Assembly: GCF_963678975.1 (NCBI RefSeq)
Contig: NC_089272.1
Span: 22,767,399 to 22,831,398 of the forward strand
Direction: 5' to 3'
Length of the DNA stretch: 64,000 bases
Source: Dysidea avara
Lineage: Eukaryota; Porifera; Demospongiae; Dictyoceratida; Dysideidae
The notes under the pieces are model-generated. The model searched no databases. It worked only from the letters and a program-made list of their open reading frames with translations, and was not told the DNA's origin. The translations under genes were made by a program, and so were the position numbers. Positions 12,167 to 24,352 of the stretch are shown here, piece after piece. Every line of letters begins with the position of its first letter. The stretch's first letter is position 1.

Positions 12167-15100
12167 CTATGCAGATTTGTTAGCACTTGTCACTCTAGCA
12201 GCAAACCCAATTATTCCAGCACAAATAAAGAAACCAAACAATACTCCAGTTCTGTCTATCTGAAGCTGATTGGGTGCTTCTCCCTCACGACAATACTTGT
12301 CACCAAACACACACACCCAAGCATAAGTGCTTAGGAACTGAAGGAACAATAATGGTAGTATTCCCAGGTGTGCTAGAAAGGAGAATGGCTCCAGCAGCAT
12401 TGTTGCAATTAACTTGAATAGTTTAGTATCACCTTCTTCAAACAACCTGTTACAATTACACATGTACTTTTCAATAAAGTGATCAAGACACACTACACAT
12501 ACAGACTACACAGTGGGGCCCATTGATACCAGACACATCTTGGGACAATCCTACAGTGCAAGAGGTGTCTCGGTTCCTTTAGTCATATGGAATAAAGAGA
12601 AAAGATTATTACCAAGGCATCCATATCAGATGTCGATTTCAAGAGGTTTCACTGCTTATCAAAATACAGTACTACAGTGAATAGGCTCCTAACATATATT
12701 CATACTAAGGCTGGCAAAATTTAACTGATAAAGCTTCTTGTAATAAAGCTAATGAAAGTCACATAGTACATGTACAGACAAAGCATTGAAAATGTGGTAA
12801 AGGATGTGCAATATACACTATATAGTTGTCTCCAAGGGTACTGAACAGTTTTGCTGATTCTCACTAGCATGCCATCATGAATTTAGACAAATGTGTAGGC
12901 TTTCTTGAAGTCCATTTGTAAATACAGCTTTCCTGATCTTTGCAAGTGTAGTACAACGGTAATAATTTTGCACTTTCATGGCTTACATCACAACACTTTG
13001 TTGCTGCATCATAACTTCATGATACACCTTCATATAAGAGAGTAGGATACTCTCCTCAGTATATATATCATGAACTCTTGGTTATACATGTACTGTGACT
13101 CAATGAGCTTATTTCATCATTATAAATAATCACTGGCTAAAGTGACATTCCTAAGTTTTATCCTATGTATCAAACAGTATAGTAGTACAATTAAGTAGGG
13201 ATCACCCCAAAAATGATGCCTTTAAAAACCATCCTAGAACATCTTATGCGATGAAAATCAGGAATAATATTACATCAAATACAGCATTAAAAAAAGAAAA
13301 ACACACTTACAGGCGGCTGGATATAGAAATTTTTTTTTAAATCGCCATTACACTGTACTTGAAATTTTGTCTGACTGCCTGATCACAGTCGCAGGGCTAG
13401 AGGCCAAACAAAGCAGCGCACGGCCATCATTTTACACCACAATAACAGACTCACCAATAGGATGTGCCTTTTGAGGGTCCGATGAGTGTGTGCCCTCTGT
13501 GCCTTGTCTTTTCTTTAATCTCTAGTCTCGTTCTTCATCCAATGAAACCATATTACCGAGACCACGCCTATTTACTCTATCTCTGACACACACCCTTATT
13601 TTGGTCTAGCTGTATAGCACATTGAAAATATGAAATACCCCCCTGGTGGTGAAAGGCTGACTCACAATACCCTAATACAGCAGTCACCCTAATAGAACAG
13701 TCACATGTGTACAGCTGTATGCTACAGTATAACAAACAAACAAACAAACAAACTGTATATCAATTTTAAAATGAAATAAGGATCCAAGCAATAAAAAATA
13801 GTGAATGAATGATGGTATATTACAGCATAACTCGGTGGGAAAATCCCTATTTTGGCAATATGCTATGTTGAACATATGAAGCTTAATCAGTCAGTTGAAA
13901 ATTCACTGTTTCTATAGAGACTTATTGGAGATACTTCCAAGCTGTTTAAACAGCATACTTGGGCTTCTGTTGTACAAGAATTTGTGATGGACACTTTGTG
14001 GTATAAATTTAAAGTACAGAATTTGTACAAAGAAGTTGGACATGACTAAAACACGGAACAGACTGGGAAAACGGACTAACAAATGGACTGGGAAGAACTT
14101 GCCTGAAAACGTTTTTTGACCATAGAAATTCACTGTATAGCTGCTAGAAAGAACATAACATGCAACAACGACCTGAAACAAACCTCTGAACCATTCTGAA
14201 CACGATGTCGCAGTGTGCTCAAGCCGATACTAAGCCCTGCGCTTAAAGATAGTATGAAATTAAATCCATTTTGTGTTTAATTAAAAGCACACTTTCTGTT
14301 GCGCATTTGTAAACAAGACGCTTTAAGCCTGTTAAGACACTATGTTACTTGGATTTAGTGGTCTGGTTAATTGCTGCAATTAGTTTGACGGCTGATCTTC
14401 CGTTTTACAGGTGACAGCTCGTGTGATAGGTAGGCTTCATGGTGGGTATTTAATCAGCTGGCAAGGTACTGGCTACTACAAATATACGTAGTCTGTGTTA
14501 TTTTGTTTGTTGAACTTGTTTAGAACATTAACTGACAACTTCGCTGTCACAGGCGCTCACACTGGCGCTTTGTAAGTTATCCCAGGGTTTAATGGTGGCT
14601 CCACGCGTTCAGAGGTTTGTTTAAGGCTGTTGTTACGTGCTATATTCTTTGTAGCAGCAATATAGTGAGTTTCTATGGCAAAAAAACATTTTCAGGGAAG
14701 TTCCTTCCAGTCCGTTTGTGAGTCCGTTTTCCCAGTCTGTTCCGTGTTTTAGTCATGTCCAAAGAAGTTTAGTAGGAGGAATTCCCAAAACATGTAAATC
14801 CGAAAGAATATTTATTTGCATATTATGGCTTACAAGCACAGAATGTATGCTAAGCATCACTACATAATAATTATACAAAATGTCAGGCATATTAATATAT
14901 TAATATATACAACCTTTTCTCTATCTTACACTTGATTCATGTCCTTTAATAATACAAATAACATTTTAGATTTGGGCTGCACACACAATACAAGCCCAGA
15001 CAATACATACATGCATGCATACACAAACTAACACATGCATAACGCTAACAGACTGCCACATGTATGATTGTGAAAATGTCCCGAAGGGTCCTTCACTTGT

Positions 15101-16207
15101 AAAAATATCATCTGGAAATTACCTTGACAGAAATTTGGCAAATTAGCTTCAAATTGACAAGTAAAGTTTGTGGTACTGTATACTAGTGAATCACAATAAA
15201 CTAGCTAACTATAGAGGTGAAAGCGATTGAGCTCAGTTTATGGCCAGCAGGTTTGTCATAGCTTGGCATGTTCACATGCCCATGGGGACCTGTGGGTACT
15301 GTTTGTGGAAAGGACAAATGCTGTTAACAAGCATTTCGGCTGGCAAACCATTCAATCCTTGTTCCCTAACTAACCAGTAAAAAGCCACTTTGACTGGACT
15401 TGAAGACTACATCCACCTAGAATTGACAAAAAACATCCTATACCTGTGTTTCAATTGCTGCATTAAAAACTTTTAAGTTAGCGCTTTACTGAAATTCACA
15501 AAATACCAAAATTATCACATACAGTAAGTCCAAAAATACTAAATGTGTCTGATTTTTTATCACGCTACTACCTCTGGGGAAAAAGGGCTATCTACAATAC
15601 CAGTTAACAAAAATCTAATCTGCTTATATCCTGGGGTAGCTCAAGGTTAGCCATTACCACACAATAGCAAGAGAAGGGTGCAGAGGGTAGCGTTCAAGTG
15701 CGTCGTTGTCCGAGCATTGACATTTTTGGATAGTGGCTTTCCAAGGTCACTGCAGCCACACGATATAACCAAATCCTTTCATATTTATATGTGAAGGGTA
15801 TAGTCATAAGTCTTTACAATAGAGTAATAATTAATTGAGTCAATAATGCGTCTGAAAATACAAGGTGGAGAGCTGCTTTACTATTCACAGAACAGTATTA
15901 AACTCAATAAATTCCCAATACTGCACAACACCAGTACACATGTTGGCACTTACCAGCTCACAAAACGTACACTAAACCAAAAGATAACAATAAGTCCCCA
16001 TATCACAGTGAACAGTATGAATATAGTTGTGTAGAATGACTTGTCACTATCACGACACGTGCAGCCGATAAAGTCCTCATCCTTATCATTATTGTCAGTG
16101 AAGGCACGGAAGAAGGTAAACACTAACATGTACAGGAACAAGACCACCACAGAAAAGGACGACAACGGCTCCCCCACTGGACCAATATGTACATTTTCTC
16201 CAGCCAT
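12167..16207 (-). CDS. Small four-span membrane protein, copy 2 (two exons)
   Basis: Exon 1 is 16207-15954 (84 codons plus 2 nt) and ends at a strong GTAAGTGCC donor. Exon 2 is 12446-12167 and starts after TTGTAACAG. The split codon reads TG+G, so both phase and product fit, giving 177 residues. Residues near the start read MAGENVHIGPVGEPLSSF, matching MATEDVDIGNVREPLSSF in copy 1. Other conserved words are AFTDNN, CTCR, FYT.IF, LPLLFLQFLSTYAWVC and FGDKYC. Predicted spans are two in exon 1 and two in exon 2. An AATAAA-type signal lies on the minus strand about 100 nt after the stop (near 12062). The 3.5-kb intron holds two transposon relics. The gene is divergent from 16352. Family unknown. 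Confidence 0.75.
13155..13875. repeat. Interspersed repeat, copy A (intron of membrane gene)
   Basis: Colinear with about 35110-36250. Both contain an AAACAGTATRGTAGTAC-like start, a TTAAAAACCA..CTTAGAA segment, a CACAGTCGCA segment, a GGATGTGCCTTTTG segment, the dispersed ACTCTAAT..CAGTCAC motif and an ending CTCRGTGGGAAAATCCCTA. The ends carry AAGTAGGGAT and ATCCCTACTT, an inverted pair that suggests a DNA transposon. Confidence 0.65.
14038..14760. mobile_element. Mutator-like foldback element with 9-bp target duplication
   Basis: The element begins GGACATGACTAAAACACGG and ends with its complement. The inverted arms are about 170 bp long with scattered differences. An exact 9-bp direct repeat AAAGAAGTT flanks it (14029-14037 and 14761-14769). 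Long terminal inverted repeats with a 9-bp target duplication are typical of Mutator-like elements. The interior (about 14210-14590) is non-coding, so it is non-autonomous. It sits inside the intron of the small membrane protein gene copy 2. Confidence 0.85.
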
Positions 16208-16351
16208 AGTCTTTAGAAATCACTCTTTAAATTCCTGTCCAAAGTACACTTCAATTTTCAGAGAACGCTTTTGCAATACACTACAGTGTGTATTATTTGG
16301 AGTTACGAGTGGGCGGGGAACAGTACGGAGAGTCATAGAGAGTATATGGGA
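16208..16351. promoter_or_regulatory. Bidirectional promoter, gene pair 2
   Basis: A 144-bp gap separates the two divergent start codons. Unlike pair 1 it has no clear TATA box. It contains a GC-box-like GGGCGGGG near 16312 and a short palindromic CACTACAGTGTG near 16280. Promoter function is inferred from position alone. Confidence 0.45.
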
Positions 16352-17230
16352 ATGATGCATCAAAATCGAGATCAAAAGACCATCGCGAATAGAATTAAAA
16401 AGTTCCTGCTTGTATACTTACTACCCAGTGAGGCAGTAACTGAGACTTTCCCGGTCATTCTGAGCGCATTTGTCACTATTTTAGCATTCTTGAGGAACAT
16501 AGCTATCAGTGACTCACAGGACGATCTTACCAATGCGACACTGTTCCAGCAACCTGGATTTGCGGAGGATTATGCATACGTGGATGATAACTATTCTGAG
16601 TTCGAGCGTAACTACACAGTAGCAGTGTCAAATGCTGTTTTGTGGGTGTGTCGTGAAGGATCCCCCAATGCCGGATTCTATCGGATATTCTACGCAGGGA
16701 CTCTTATATGTCTGGTACTTTTTCACCTACTGACAGCCTTCAGTCGATTCTTCACCCCAAAATTTTGGCATATACGTAAACAATTGGATGATAGTTATCT
16801 TAACACTGGTGATGGTGAACGACGTATTACTGTTGTCATATTAAAGAAGGATACCAGAACAGCCATCCAAACTATCATTGGTTCACTGGTATTTAACTTA
16901 TCCGTCCTAATGCTGCTTATTTCATTTGATATCAGTCCGTGGTCCTGTATACATGTACCATCAGCCATTTCTGTCAGTTACATTCCCATTACAAACAGGT
17001 TTGACATACATATAGACCACGATCCCAGTGCTGTATTATTCCAACAAGGTGCAGTTATTGCTAGTGCTGTACTGATGTGTGTTTGGATAACATTTCATGT
17101 TATGTTTCTTTGCCATGATTACCTTAAGGGAAATGTTAACCGAACTGTTAATCTATCAGACTCCTTGATCCCATTACGAACACCAGTTGCTGATGAAGAA
17201 GATGATGATGATGACAATTACATTACATAG
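16352..17230 (+). CDS. Acidic-tailed four-span membrane protein, copy 2
   Basis: Intronless frame. In-frame ATGs occur at 16346, 16352 and 16355, and I chose 16352 because it has a G at -3. The upstream extension of the open frame begins with TTG and is not needed. The protein is about 292 residues with four hydrophobic spans in the same places as the copies at 4010 and 23074. It keeps the NATLFQQPG, VLWVCREGSP and SFDISPWSC words and the sequons in the first loop. The tail is D/E-rich (EEDDDDD) and ends NYIT. It is closer to the 23074 copy (LPSEAV.ETFP.ILSAF and AFLRNIAISDSQ are shared) than to the 4010 copy. It is divergently paired with 12167-16207. Function unknown; a plasma-membrane role is inferred. 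Confidence 0.85.
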   Translation: MMHQNRDQKTIANRIKKFLLVYLLPSEAVTETFPVILSAFVTILAFLRNIAISDSQDDLTNATLFQQPGFAEDYAYVDDNYSEFERNYTVAVSNAVLWVCREGSPNAGFYRIFYAGTLICLVLFHLLTAFSRFFTPKFWHIRKQLDDSYLNTGDGERRITVVILKKDTRTAIQTIIGSLVFNLSVLMLLISFDISPWSCIHVPSAISVSYIPITNRFDIHIDHDPSAVLFQQGAVIASAVLMCVWITFHVMFLCHDYLKGNVNRTVNLSDSLIPLRTPVADEEDDDDDNYIT

Positions 17231-19429
17231 TATATGTAAATACAGTATTTCTGCACAAGTTTATGATTTATTGAAAGAGATTAACAATTGACATTGAACA
17301 TACCCACTCTCATCGTCACAACTACATGTACAAGGTTTTTTATTTCTGAATTTTGCTTATGTGTAATGGTGATCCGTTCTGGTTAGATATTAAGTAGTGT
17401 CTAGAGTTGCTCCTACATGCATACTATTTTAGTTTTGTAAAAGTTTACCATGGAAGTTTCTGTAAGAGATACTTTACAATAGTGCCATCCTACACTTGTA
17501 CAGTACAACATTCAGAAAGCAAACAAAACTCCCTGGTTTTCCCATGCATTTTATTACCATAAGCATGGTTGCATAGGTTTACACGTCATGTACTGTACAT
17601 TGAACAGTCACCCATGATTGCTCAATCAGAGAGTATTGTGAACTTTACAGTACATGAGCATTAATTTACTATGTAAGGTTATAGCCAATGTGGGAGCAGT
17701 AACTAATTCTTCCCCAATATACAACACTGTACGTGAAGTGCACAAAAATGTGAAAGCTTGAACTTGTAAATACTCTAATAAAACAATCATGTACAGTTAC
17801 ACCACTTGGATGAATTTCTTGTTTATTGCAGTTACACAAGGATAATTGAAGCACTAAAAAGTAATTGTAATCAAATGATGGATTTTACATTGTACCACTT
17901 AACAGAACACAGCCAAACTTTTATCATGATACAATAGCTACAGCGTAAATCACCTCTCTTGCTCAGGGGTTTGATAGCAGCTGCCCTTAAACTGTTGTCA
18001 GCATTGTGAAACAAAATGGTGTAGAAACATTTGTATCAGTTGACAAAATTTCTTAACAGAGCAGTCAACATAACAAAATCAGTAAAAGGTTACAACCCGC
18101 AAATATTGTTTTATGTAATGAACACAGCAGTAATCAGTGCCCTTATCTCAAGCTGGCCTGGGTCAGCTATATATACACAGAGTTATATGTCACTAAAGAT
18201 ATGTACAACTGAACCATTTCATACCTTCCCCAAATTCTGAGCCTTATCCCTTTCTTGCATCTTATTGTTCCCTGTGGTAAGTAAGAGAAGCAGCTGCTCG
18301 CTCCAATGTGTCTCCTTTGTTGATAAAATTTTGCACAGTATGTTGTATGAGTTAACTTTGCAACTGGCAAGCACAATAGGCTGCCACATAGTGTATGAGA
18401 AAACCACATTTACAGTAATCAATGTCTTCCAGCTTTTCCAATGGGACTTGCCTAGAATTTTAGAGTCATACACAGGGTTGGTAAAAGCTGGTCAGGCCAA
18501 GTAATGGCTAGAGTAACAACTAATGGTTCAGCATGCTTCTCTAGGGGGATCTCCTCCAAGAAAATGGTAGATCTGAGATTGTGTCTGGGAGTGTTCAGAC
18601 AACAACACTCCATTTATTGCCAGCACTCTATTAGTCATGAACTATTCCAGGGCGGTGCTCATAATTTCTAATTGATAAGTGGTTACATGGAAAGGGTCTG
18701 GCCACAGGAGACTAGGTAAAACGCTGGGAATATTTTAAAAAAAGTTGCTGCTGTTACGTTGAGCAAGAACGCACACAATCTGGGGTGAATCTACTACTCG
18801 ATCTTTTATGTAAATGTGGACATGAAATAGATTAACAAGACACTCATCCCTTAGCATACTTGGTATGTATATAGTTTGTACAGCAGAGTATGTGCTGGTA
18901 TTGCGAGACAGTACAAATTATGGGTTCATTGACTCCAACTTCAATGGAATTAATCCTGCAGATTTAGGAAGGGGCAATGTCACCTTGCAAAATCATTAAT
19001 AATGGTGATTATAAGTCAACCACACATAGCCAGTTGGATGATAATTTACGAGTCTAAATATTTAATGGGAACAGTTTTGCCGATTGTCTTACTCAGACTC
19101 TAAAACCATTAGGAACACAAAGATATAAAATATATGTACTGAGTCAACTATTCACCATTTTGACTGTCTGCCATGCCTTTCTACCATTCTTGAAGCAATT
19201 ATCAAAACTGTACCAAAATAATTACATGGTGTCTCATAATTCCAATTTGCATGTGCTACAATGAATACATCAGAGTCTACTGCATGCTACACATTTTTTG
19301 TTGTTGAAAATTTAGCACCTTTACCTACAAGTAGTACGAGATAACAGACTGTCAGTCTCAAGTCACAGGAATATCTCATATATCCCATGAGTACTCTACA
19401 CCCGAGCGGATCTCAGTTTCTTGAAGCCT
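17231..19429. other. Intergenic, no gene seen
   Basis: AT-rich. It holds a decayed relative of the 2764 palindromic repeat (about 18655-18715) and otherwise only short chance frames. Confidence 0.5.
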
Positions 19430-20990
19430 GGATTTTATTAATGAAATTATTTTATCAATTTTAGTCAAATGAGAAGGGTTGCACAAAAGGCTGAGCCTGC
19501 AAACGTGCTCCCCAAAAGGACAAAACAGTACAAGATACAAGGACAATATACAAATACAAAAACAACAAATAAAACAGTACAATAGTGCATAAATACAAAG
19601 CAACATTTAGTTTAAAAAGAAAGTGCCGGAGGGCAACACGGAATAGTTTGGGGTCAGTTATCTGTAAGATATTGGAAGGTACGCTGTTCCAAAAGAAAGG
19701 TGAGTTGATGAAAAAGGAAAACCGATAAGCATTGATGGTGGATATAGAGGTGTCTATGGCTAATGGATTTGAATGTCTATTAACTGCAGAGAAATACCGT
19801 GAAGAAGTTGCTGATTGGTGGTGCAAGATGTTATGTACTTGACAGATAGTGAAGTAGTTTTGTCTCTGGTGTAATGATGGCCACTCCAATTGATCTAAGC
19901 AACAGTCAGATGATCTGGACCATTGCTTGCAGGCAGGATTCCAACTACTTCCGCAAACCCATCTGGCTGCCCTGTACTGAACTTTTTCCAGCTGTTTTGA
20001 TGTCACCAGATGAGTGCAGGTACCATACTGGAGAAGCATACTCCAGTATAGGACGGACAATACATTTATAGACTGCAGCTTTAACAGACGATGGACATGT
20101 ATAAAGAGAATGCCGAAGAATATTTAAGAATCTAGTTGCCTTTGCAGCAGTATACTTGACATGGTCCGACCACTTAAGGTGGGAATTGATGAATACACCA
20201 AGGTATCGTACAACAGATTTGGTGGATTATTTAATCTGTAGCTTGCAGGAGGAGGTGAACGTTTATAAGAAATGCAGATTGTCTCACATTTAGAAGAATT
20301 TAAATTTAGTTGCCATTTACGAGACCATTCAAAAACTTTTGACAAATCAGCTTGAAGCATATCTTGGTCTGACGAAGATACAATTTCCTTGTAGAGGGCT
20401 ATGTCATCTGCAAACATTAGAACTGAAGTATGAGAAATAGATTGGTAGATGTCATCAATGTACAATAAAAACAATATAGAGGCCCAAGAACAGATCCCTG
20501 GGGCACTCCAGATAATACAGGTGCCAATTTGAAAATGATCCATTAATAATCACCCTCTGAGACCTCTTGGTAAGGAAATACTTTAGCTATTGCAGAAGAT
20601 CACCTTTGATTCCTAAACATTCAAGTTTTAATAATATACGGGAGTGAGGCACAGAGTCAAAGGCTTTAGTTAGGTCAAGAAAAATACAGTGTACTGAGTG
20701 ACGCCTTTCCAGACAAGCTGCCCAATCATGAATTGCTGTCAGTAACAGACTGACAGTGGAATGACGACCACGGAAACCATGCTGATAGTTATTGATAAGA
20801 TTGTGAGACTCCAATGCTTTGACAAGTTGACAATGAATTATTCTCTCCATTACAATTGATGTTAAACTAATTGGGCGGTAGTTGGATGAAAGATGATTAT
20901 CACCTTTTTTTATAAACTGGTACAATGTTAGCTGTAACCCAATCCCTGGGTAAAGACCCTGTCGAGAAATGTACTGCACAGCTTTAACCA
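19430..20990 (-). pseudogene. Non-LTR retrotransposon remnant (reverse transcriptase)
   Basis: Read on the minus strand, fragments in different frames spell the order of a LINE-type reverse transcriptase. These are KKGD...NYRPISLTS and FLDLTKAFDSVPH (about 20900-20650), then a segment with YIDDI and the catalytic MFADDIALY (about 20460-20400), then the thumb and C-terminal region with RAARWV and FFWNSVPS (about 19980-19660). Several frameshifts and stops break it. The 5' part is absent, because the sequence is interrupted at 20999 by the element at 21000-22827. The 3' end is somewhere near 19430. CR1/Jockey-like affinity is likely from the motif style. Confidence 0.85.
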
Positions 20991-21175
20991 TAATAATTAC
21001 GGAGTGGCTATTCGCACGGTCACGTACTAATAACTTCGTGCTATTCGCACGGCAGTCACGTGATGTTATTATTTTATGGATAGTACACGGTTCATTCATC
21101 TCCGAAAACTACACGTGGCTTTGAGCGGGATTTTTCTTTCAGGACCTTTCTCTGTGGTCTTTTGTCACATGTCCG

Positions 21176-21445
21176 ATGTTTTGTATAGGAGACGAGTTTG
21201 ATAGTTACGATGATCTTAAAGAGACAGTCTCTGCCTTTGAAAGAGCGGAATTCGTCCGATTAAACGTTCATAGATCAAGATCTGGCAATAGATTCAACAG
21301 CAAAGCGTGCACCATCGAAGGTATACAATGAAAATTTGAGGTATAGAGAAATAGATTTTGTTTGCACACACGGAGGAAAATGTTCGGACTGCATATTTAG
21401 GGTGAACGGCCGTGGGGGATACAGGAAGGGGCTCGGGAAGTGGGC
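21176..21445 (+). pseudogene. Transposase N-terminal relic (MULE/ZSWIM3-like)
   Basis: From ATG 21176 the frame reads GDEFDSYDDLKETVSAFER and continues to about 21310. After a one-base frame change it continues as VYNENLRYREIDFVCTHGGK and a Lys/Gly-rich stretch to about 21445. The pattern (sandwich of acidic/aromatic residues, then a FxCxHGG word) resembles the N-terminal domain of MULE-derived transposases and ZSWIM3-like proteins. The catalytic domain is missing. It lies within the element at 21000-22827. Confidence 0.55.
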
Positions 21446-22224
21446 CAAGGTAGTATACTAAGATCGAGATACTCTAATAGAGCAGTCACTCAATAAAGTC
21501 CTAGTATTAGAACAGTGTGTAGTGAGCTTCTCTCCTTCTTGAGGATTTTTATGTTCTTTTTCAGGCAGTGATAAATGTATAGTTGCATGGTAGAGTGGGC
21601 AGCTATTGTCAGCAGGTTGTGACCTTTTTCAGTGGTCTCACCTTACCAATTGCAACCAGACAATGTAGCATGCCATTTTGACACTCTTTCCAAAAGTCTA
21701 CATGGATTAGCCCCTGGTATGTGTCACTTTTGTTATCACACATAGGCTCAATTGTCTTGACATTGTGATTTGACAATTAATGCCCATTGAATCCTGGTGC
21801 TGACTCTTGCTTGTCAGGTATTATAGAAAAATTTTCCAATTTTAGAATCGAATTATGTCCATTGTCATGATTCCTCGGAGTTGTAGCCACAGTTCAATAA
21901 CTAAACAAGGGGATGCTACTTGTTCTACTGGAGAAACAAACAATAAAAGTGATGTATGTGATGGAGTTAAGGTAAAATTTAGCCTTGTCTATGTACGCTA
22001 ATGATAAATTTCTTTGTTTACTGTAGGATGGCATCACTCTTGTGTTCGTATCAGTTTGGAAGAGACCAAGAGAATGAATGATGTTGGAGAAATGTGGTTT
22101 TGTAACTATAAGGGATACGAGGATGCATTTGGCAATGTTTTTGACTCAGACTGCATGACTCCTATTGGATTATTTTGATCTAATTACTCTGCTGCTTTAC
22201 AATGTGTGCACTGTAAAAAATAAA

Positions 22225-22357
22225 CACTACTAATTTCTGTCACAATACTCACTATTTTTGTGTAGTCATCTTCACTACTCTTTTGTAGTGACCCTCGCTA
22301 CATAGTAGTGAACATCACTACACAAAAATGTGAGTATTGTGGCAGACATTAGTAGTG
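22225..22357. repeat. Hairpin MITE nested in the Mutator-like element
   Basis: The arms CACTACTAATTTCTGTCACA and its near-complement fold over a short loop. Pairing extends a little outward through ACTGTAAAAA/TTTTTACTGT words. No coding potential. Confidence 0.6.
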
Positions 22358-23073
22358 ACGTTCACCGGTTTGTTTTTACTGTGTGCTGTTTTGTAAATCT
22401 CTATACTTATTATTTTTACCATATCAGTTTATAAACTGATTATGAACTTCATGACTGCGTACATTTTACCATTCGTGCAGTTGGGTCTAACATAGAGACA
22501 TGCTTGCATGTTTTACAACGATGGCTATAGTGTAAGTACACAACCCACAGCCATAGTAGAGAAAACGCATTAATCGTGTGCATGCATGGTGTATCCTTGG
22601 ACTCGCATGATCAAATTTGGTGACGTATCCATTATACTTCCCTCATGCACGTACACACCCCGAAGATGTATGCCATAGTAAAGGATATATGTGTACACAC
22701 ATGCCAACTGCATCTGTCTTTTTTAGTAACCGTGCGAATAACTCTGAGCGAGGCTCTGTGCTATTCGCACGGTCACGTGCGAATAGCTCTATGCTATTCG
22801 TACGTGACCGTGCGAATAGCAACTGCCTAATAATTATACTATGCTTACATTATCTATGCTTTTAACGCCTCCATTTTGTCACACTCAGTCTGACCAGTCA
22901 GTGTCGATGGTACATCCTAGACCTCACAGCTACCATATGCAGCTACATCCCCTCTCGCGATGACAACAAGGTGATCATTAAAAGGAATTGTTGATAGTGG
23001 GTGTTAAAAAGAACTAGCTTTCGTCAGAGGCCATATCAGAGGAGGTAGAGTACTTAGCTATTAAGGAACAAAA

Positions 23074-23925
23074 ATGGCAGAGAAATCACCAGCTCACGCA
23101 TTAAAGAACTTTCTAATTATATATATTCTACCCAGCGAAGCAGTTGCTGAAACTTTCCCAATAATTCTGAGTGCGTTCATCACCGTTTTAGCATTCTTGA
23201 GGAACATAGCTATCAGTGACTCACAGAACGATATTACCAACGCGACACTTTTCCAGCAACCTGGAGTTGCGGAGGATTATGCTTATGTGGATGATAACTT
23301 TACAGAGTTCGAGCCCAACTACACCATTGCAGTATCAAATGCAGTTTTGTGGGTTTGTCGTGAAGGATCTCCTCATGCTGAATTCTACACGACGTTCTAT
23401 ACTGGTGCCATTGTGTTCCTCATATTCTTCCACCTGCTGACTGCATTCAGTCGGTTCTTCACCTCACAATTTTGGCACACCTATAGGCTTAGTAGCAGGA
23501 GCACCAGTAGTCAAACAATCATTGATATAGAGGAAAAGGATTTCAAGGTGGCAGTGAAGACTATTATTACAGCAATTATATTTAATTTAGCTTTTCTTAT
23601 GCTACTTCTTTCATTTGACATTACCCCCTGGTCTTGCCTACAGAGGCCATCAACCACTCATGTTGACTATAGTCCTGTTACAAACCAGTTTGTCATACAA
23701 ATTGACCATGATCCTAGTGCTATAAGATTCCAACAAGGAGCAGTAATTATCAGTGCAATATTGATATGTGCTTGGGTAGCAGTACATGTGGTTTTCTTCA
23801 TCCACGACTATAAAAAGGGTGAAATAGATAATGCTGTTGATCAGTTTGATGCTCCGATCCCATTATCAACATTTACATCAACACATCAAGATAAGGATGA
23901 TGATGATGATGATAGTAGTAGTTAG
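23074..23925 (+). CDS. Acidic-tailed four-span membrane protein, copy 3 (unpaired)
   Basis: Intronless 283-residue frame from ATG 23074, with A at -3. It has four hydrophobic spans and a sequon-bearing first loop (NATLFQQPG, DNFTEF and PNYT words). It shares VLWVCREGSP and SFDITPWSC with its paralogues and has an aspartate-rich tail ending SSS. Upstream (22837-23073) I find no divergent small membrane protein exon, so this copy is solitary, unlike those at 4010 and 16352. It is most similar to the 16352 copy. Function unknown. Confidence 0.85.
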   Translation: MAEKSPAHALKNFLIIYILPSEAVAETFPIILSAFITVLAFLRNIAISDSQNDITNATLFQQPGVAEDYAYVDDNFTEFEPNYTIAVSNAVLWVCREGSPHAEFYTTFYTGAIVFLIFFHLLTAFSRFFTSQFWHTYRLSSRSTSSQTIIDIEEKDFKVAVKTIITAIIFNLAFLMLLLSFDITPWSCLQRPSTTHVDYSPVTNQFVIQIDHDPSAIRFQQGAVIISAILICAWVAVHVVFFIHDYKKGEIDNAVDQFDAPIPLSTFTSTHQDKDDDDDDSSS

Positions 23926-24352
23926 CCAATATAGACTTGTATATGTGATTTTGCATGTTATATAGAGTAATTGCAAGAAGTCAACTAAATTAAAAATAAC
24001 AAAGCAGTAGGCTGGAAATGCTAGACATGTACAGATGCATAACAATGGTGTTTCTAATAACTAGTAGCACTATAAGTGCGCATATTAATCATAATCACTT
24101 GATTTGTAGCTAGTCTGTCCGATTGCAGGTGTATTTGGAGTTCTTGGTCTTTGTTGACTAAAGGACATTTAGTATTGTACATGTGTAGAGTTCAGTATTG
24201 TGTCAATGGTAATACCAAACAGCTAAATACACAATAATGGTAATAAAGAATTACACTTCATTGCCACATATTTACATTCATCAGTCACCATGTTAGAATC
24301 TTGCAACATAGTACAGTGTACTTTACTATAGGATGCGAATATACTTACTATG

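Larger units (their letters stand above)
21000..22827. mobile_element. Mutator-like element with 9-bp target duplication
   Basis: Flanked by an exact TAATAATTA direct repeat at 20991-20999 and 22828-22836. Both ends contain GCTATTCGCACGGTCACG in inverted orientation, with further copies of the word just inside. A coding relic of a MULE-type transposase N-terminus lies at about 21176-21445. The rest is non-coding, so the element is an internally deleted derivative. It inserted into the retrotransposon remnant to its left. Confidence 0.8.

Noticed and set aside
16271-16351. N-terminal extension of the membrane protein at 16352
   Set aside because: The extension begins with TTG, is absent from both paralogues and would overlap the short divergent promoter.
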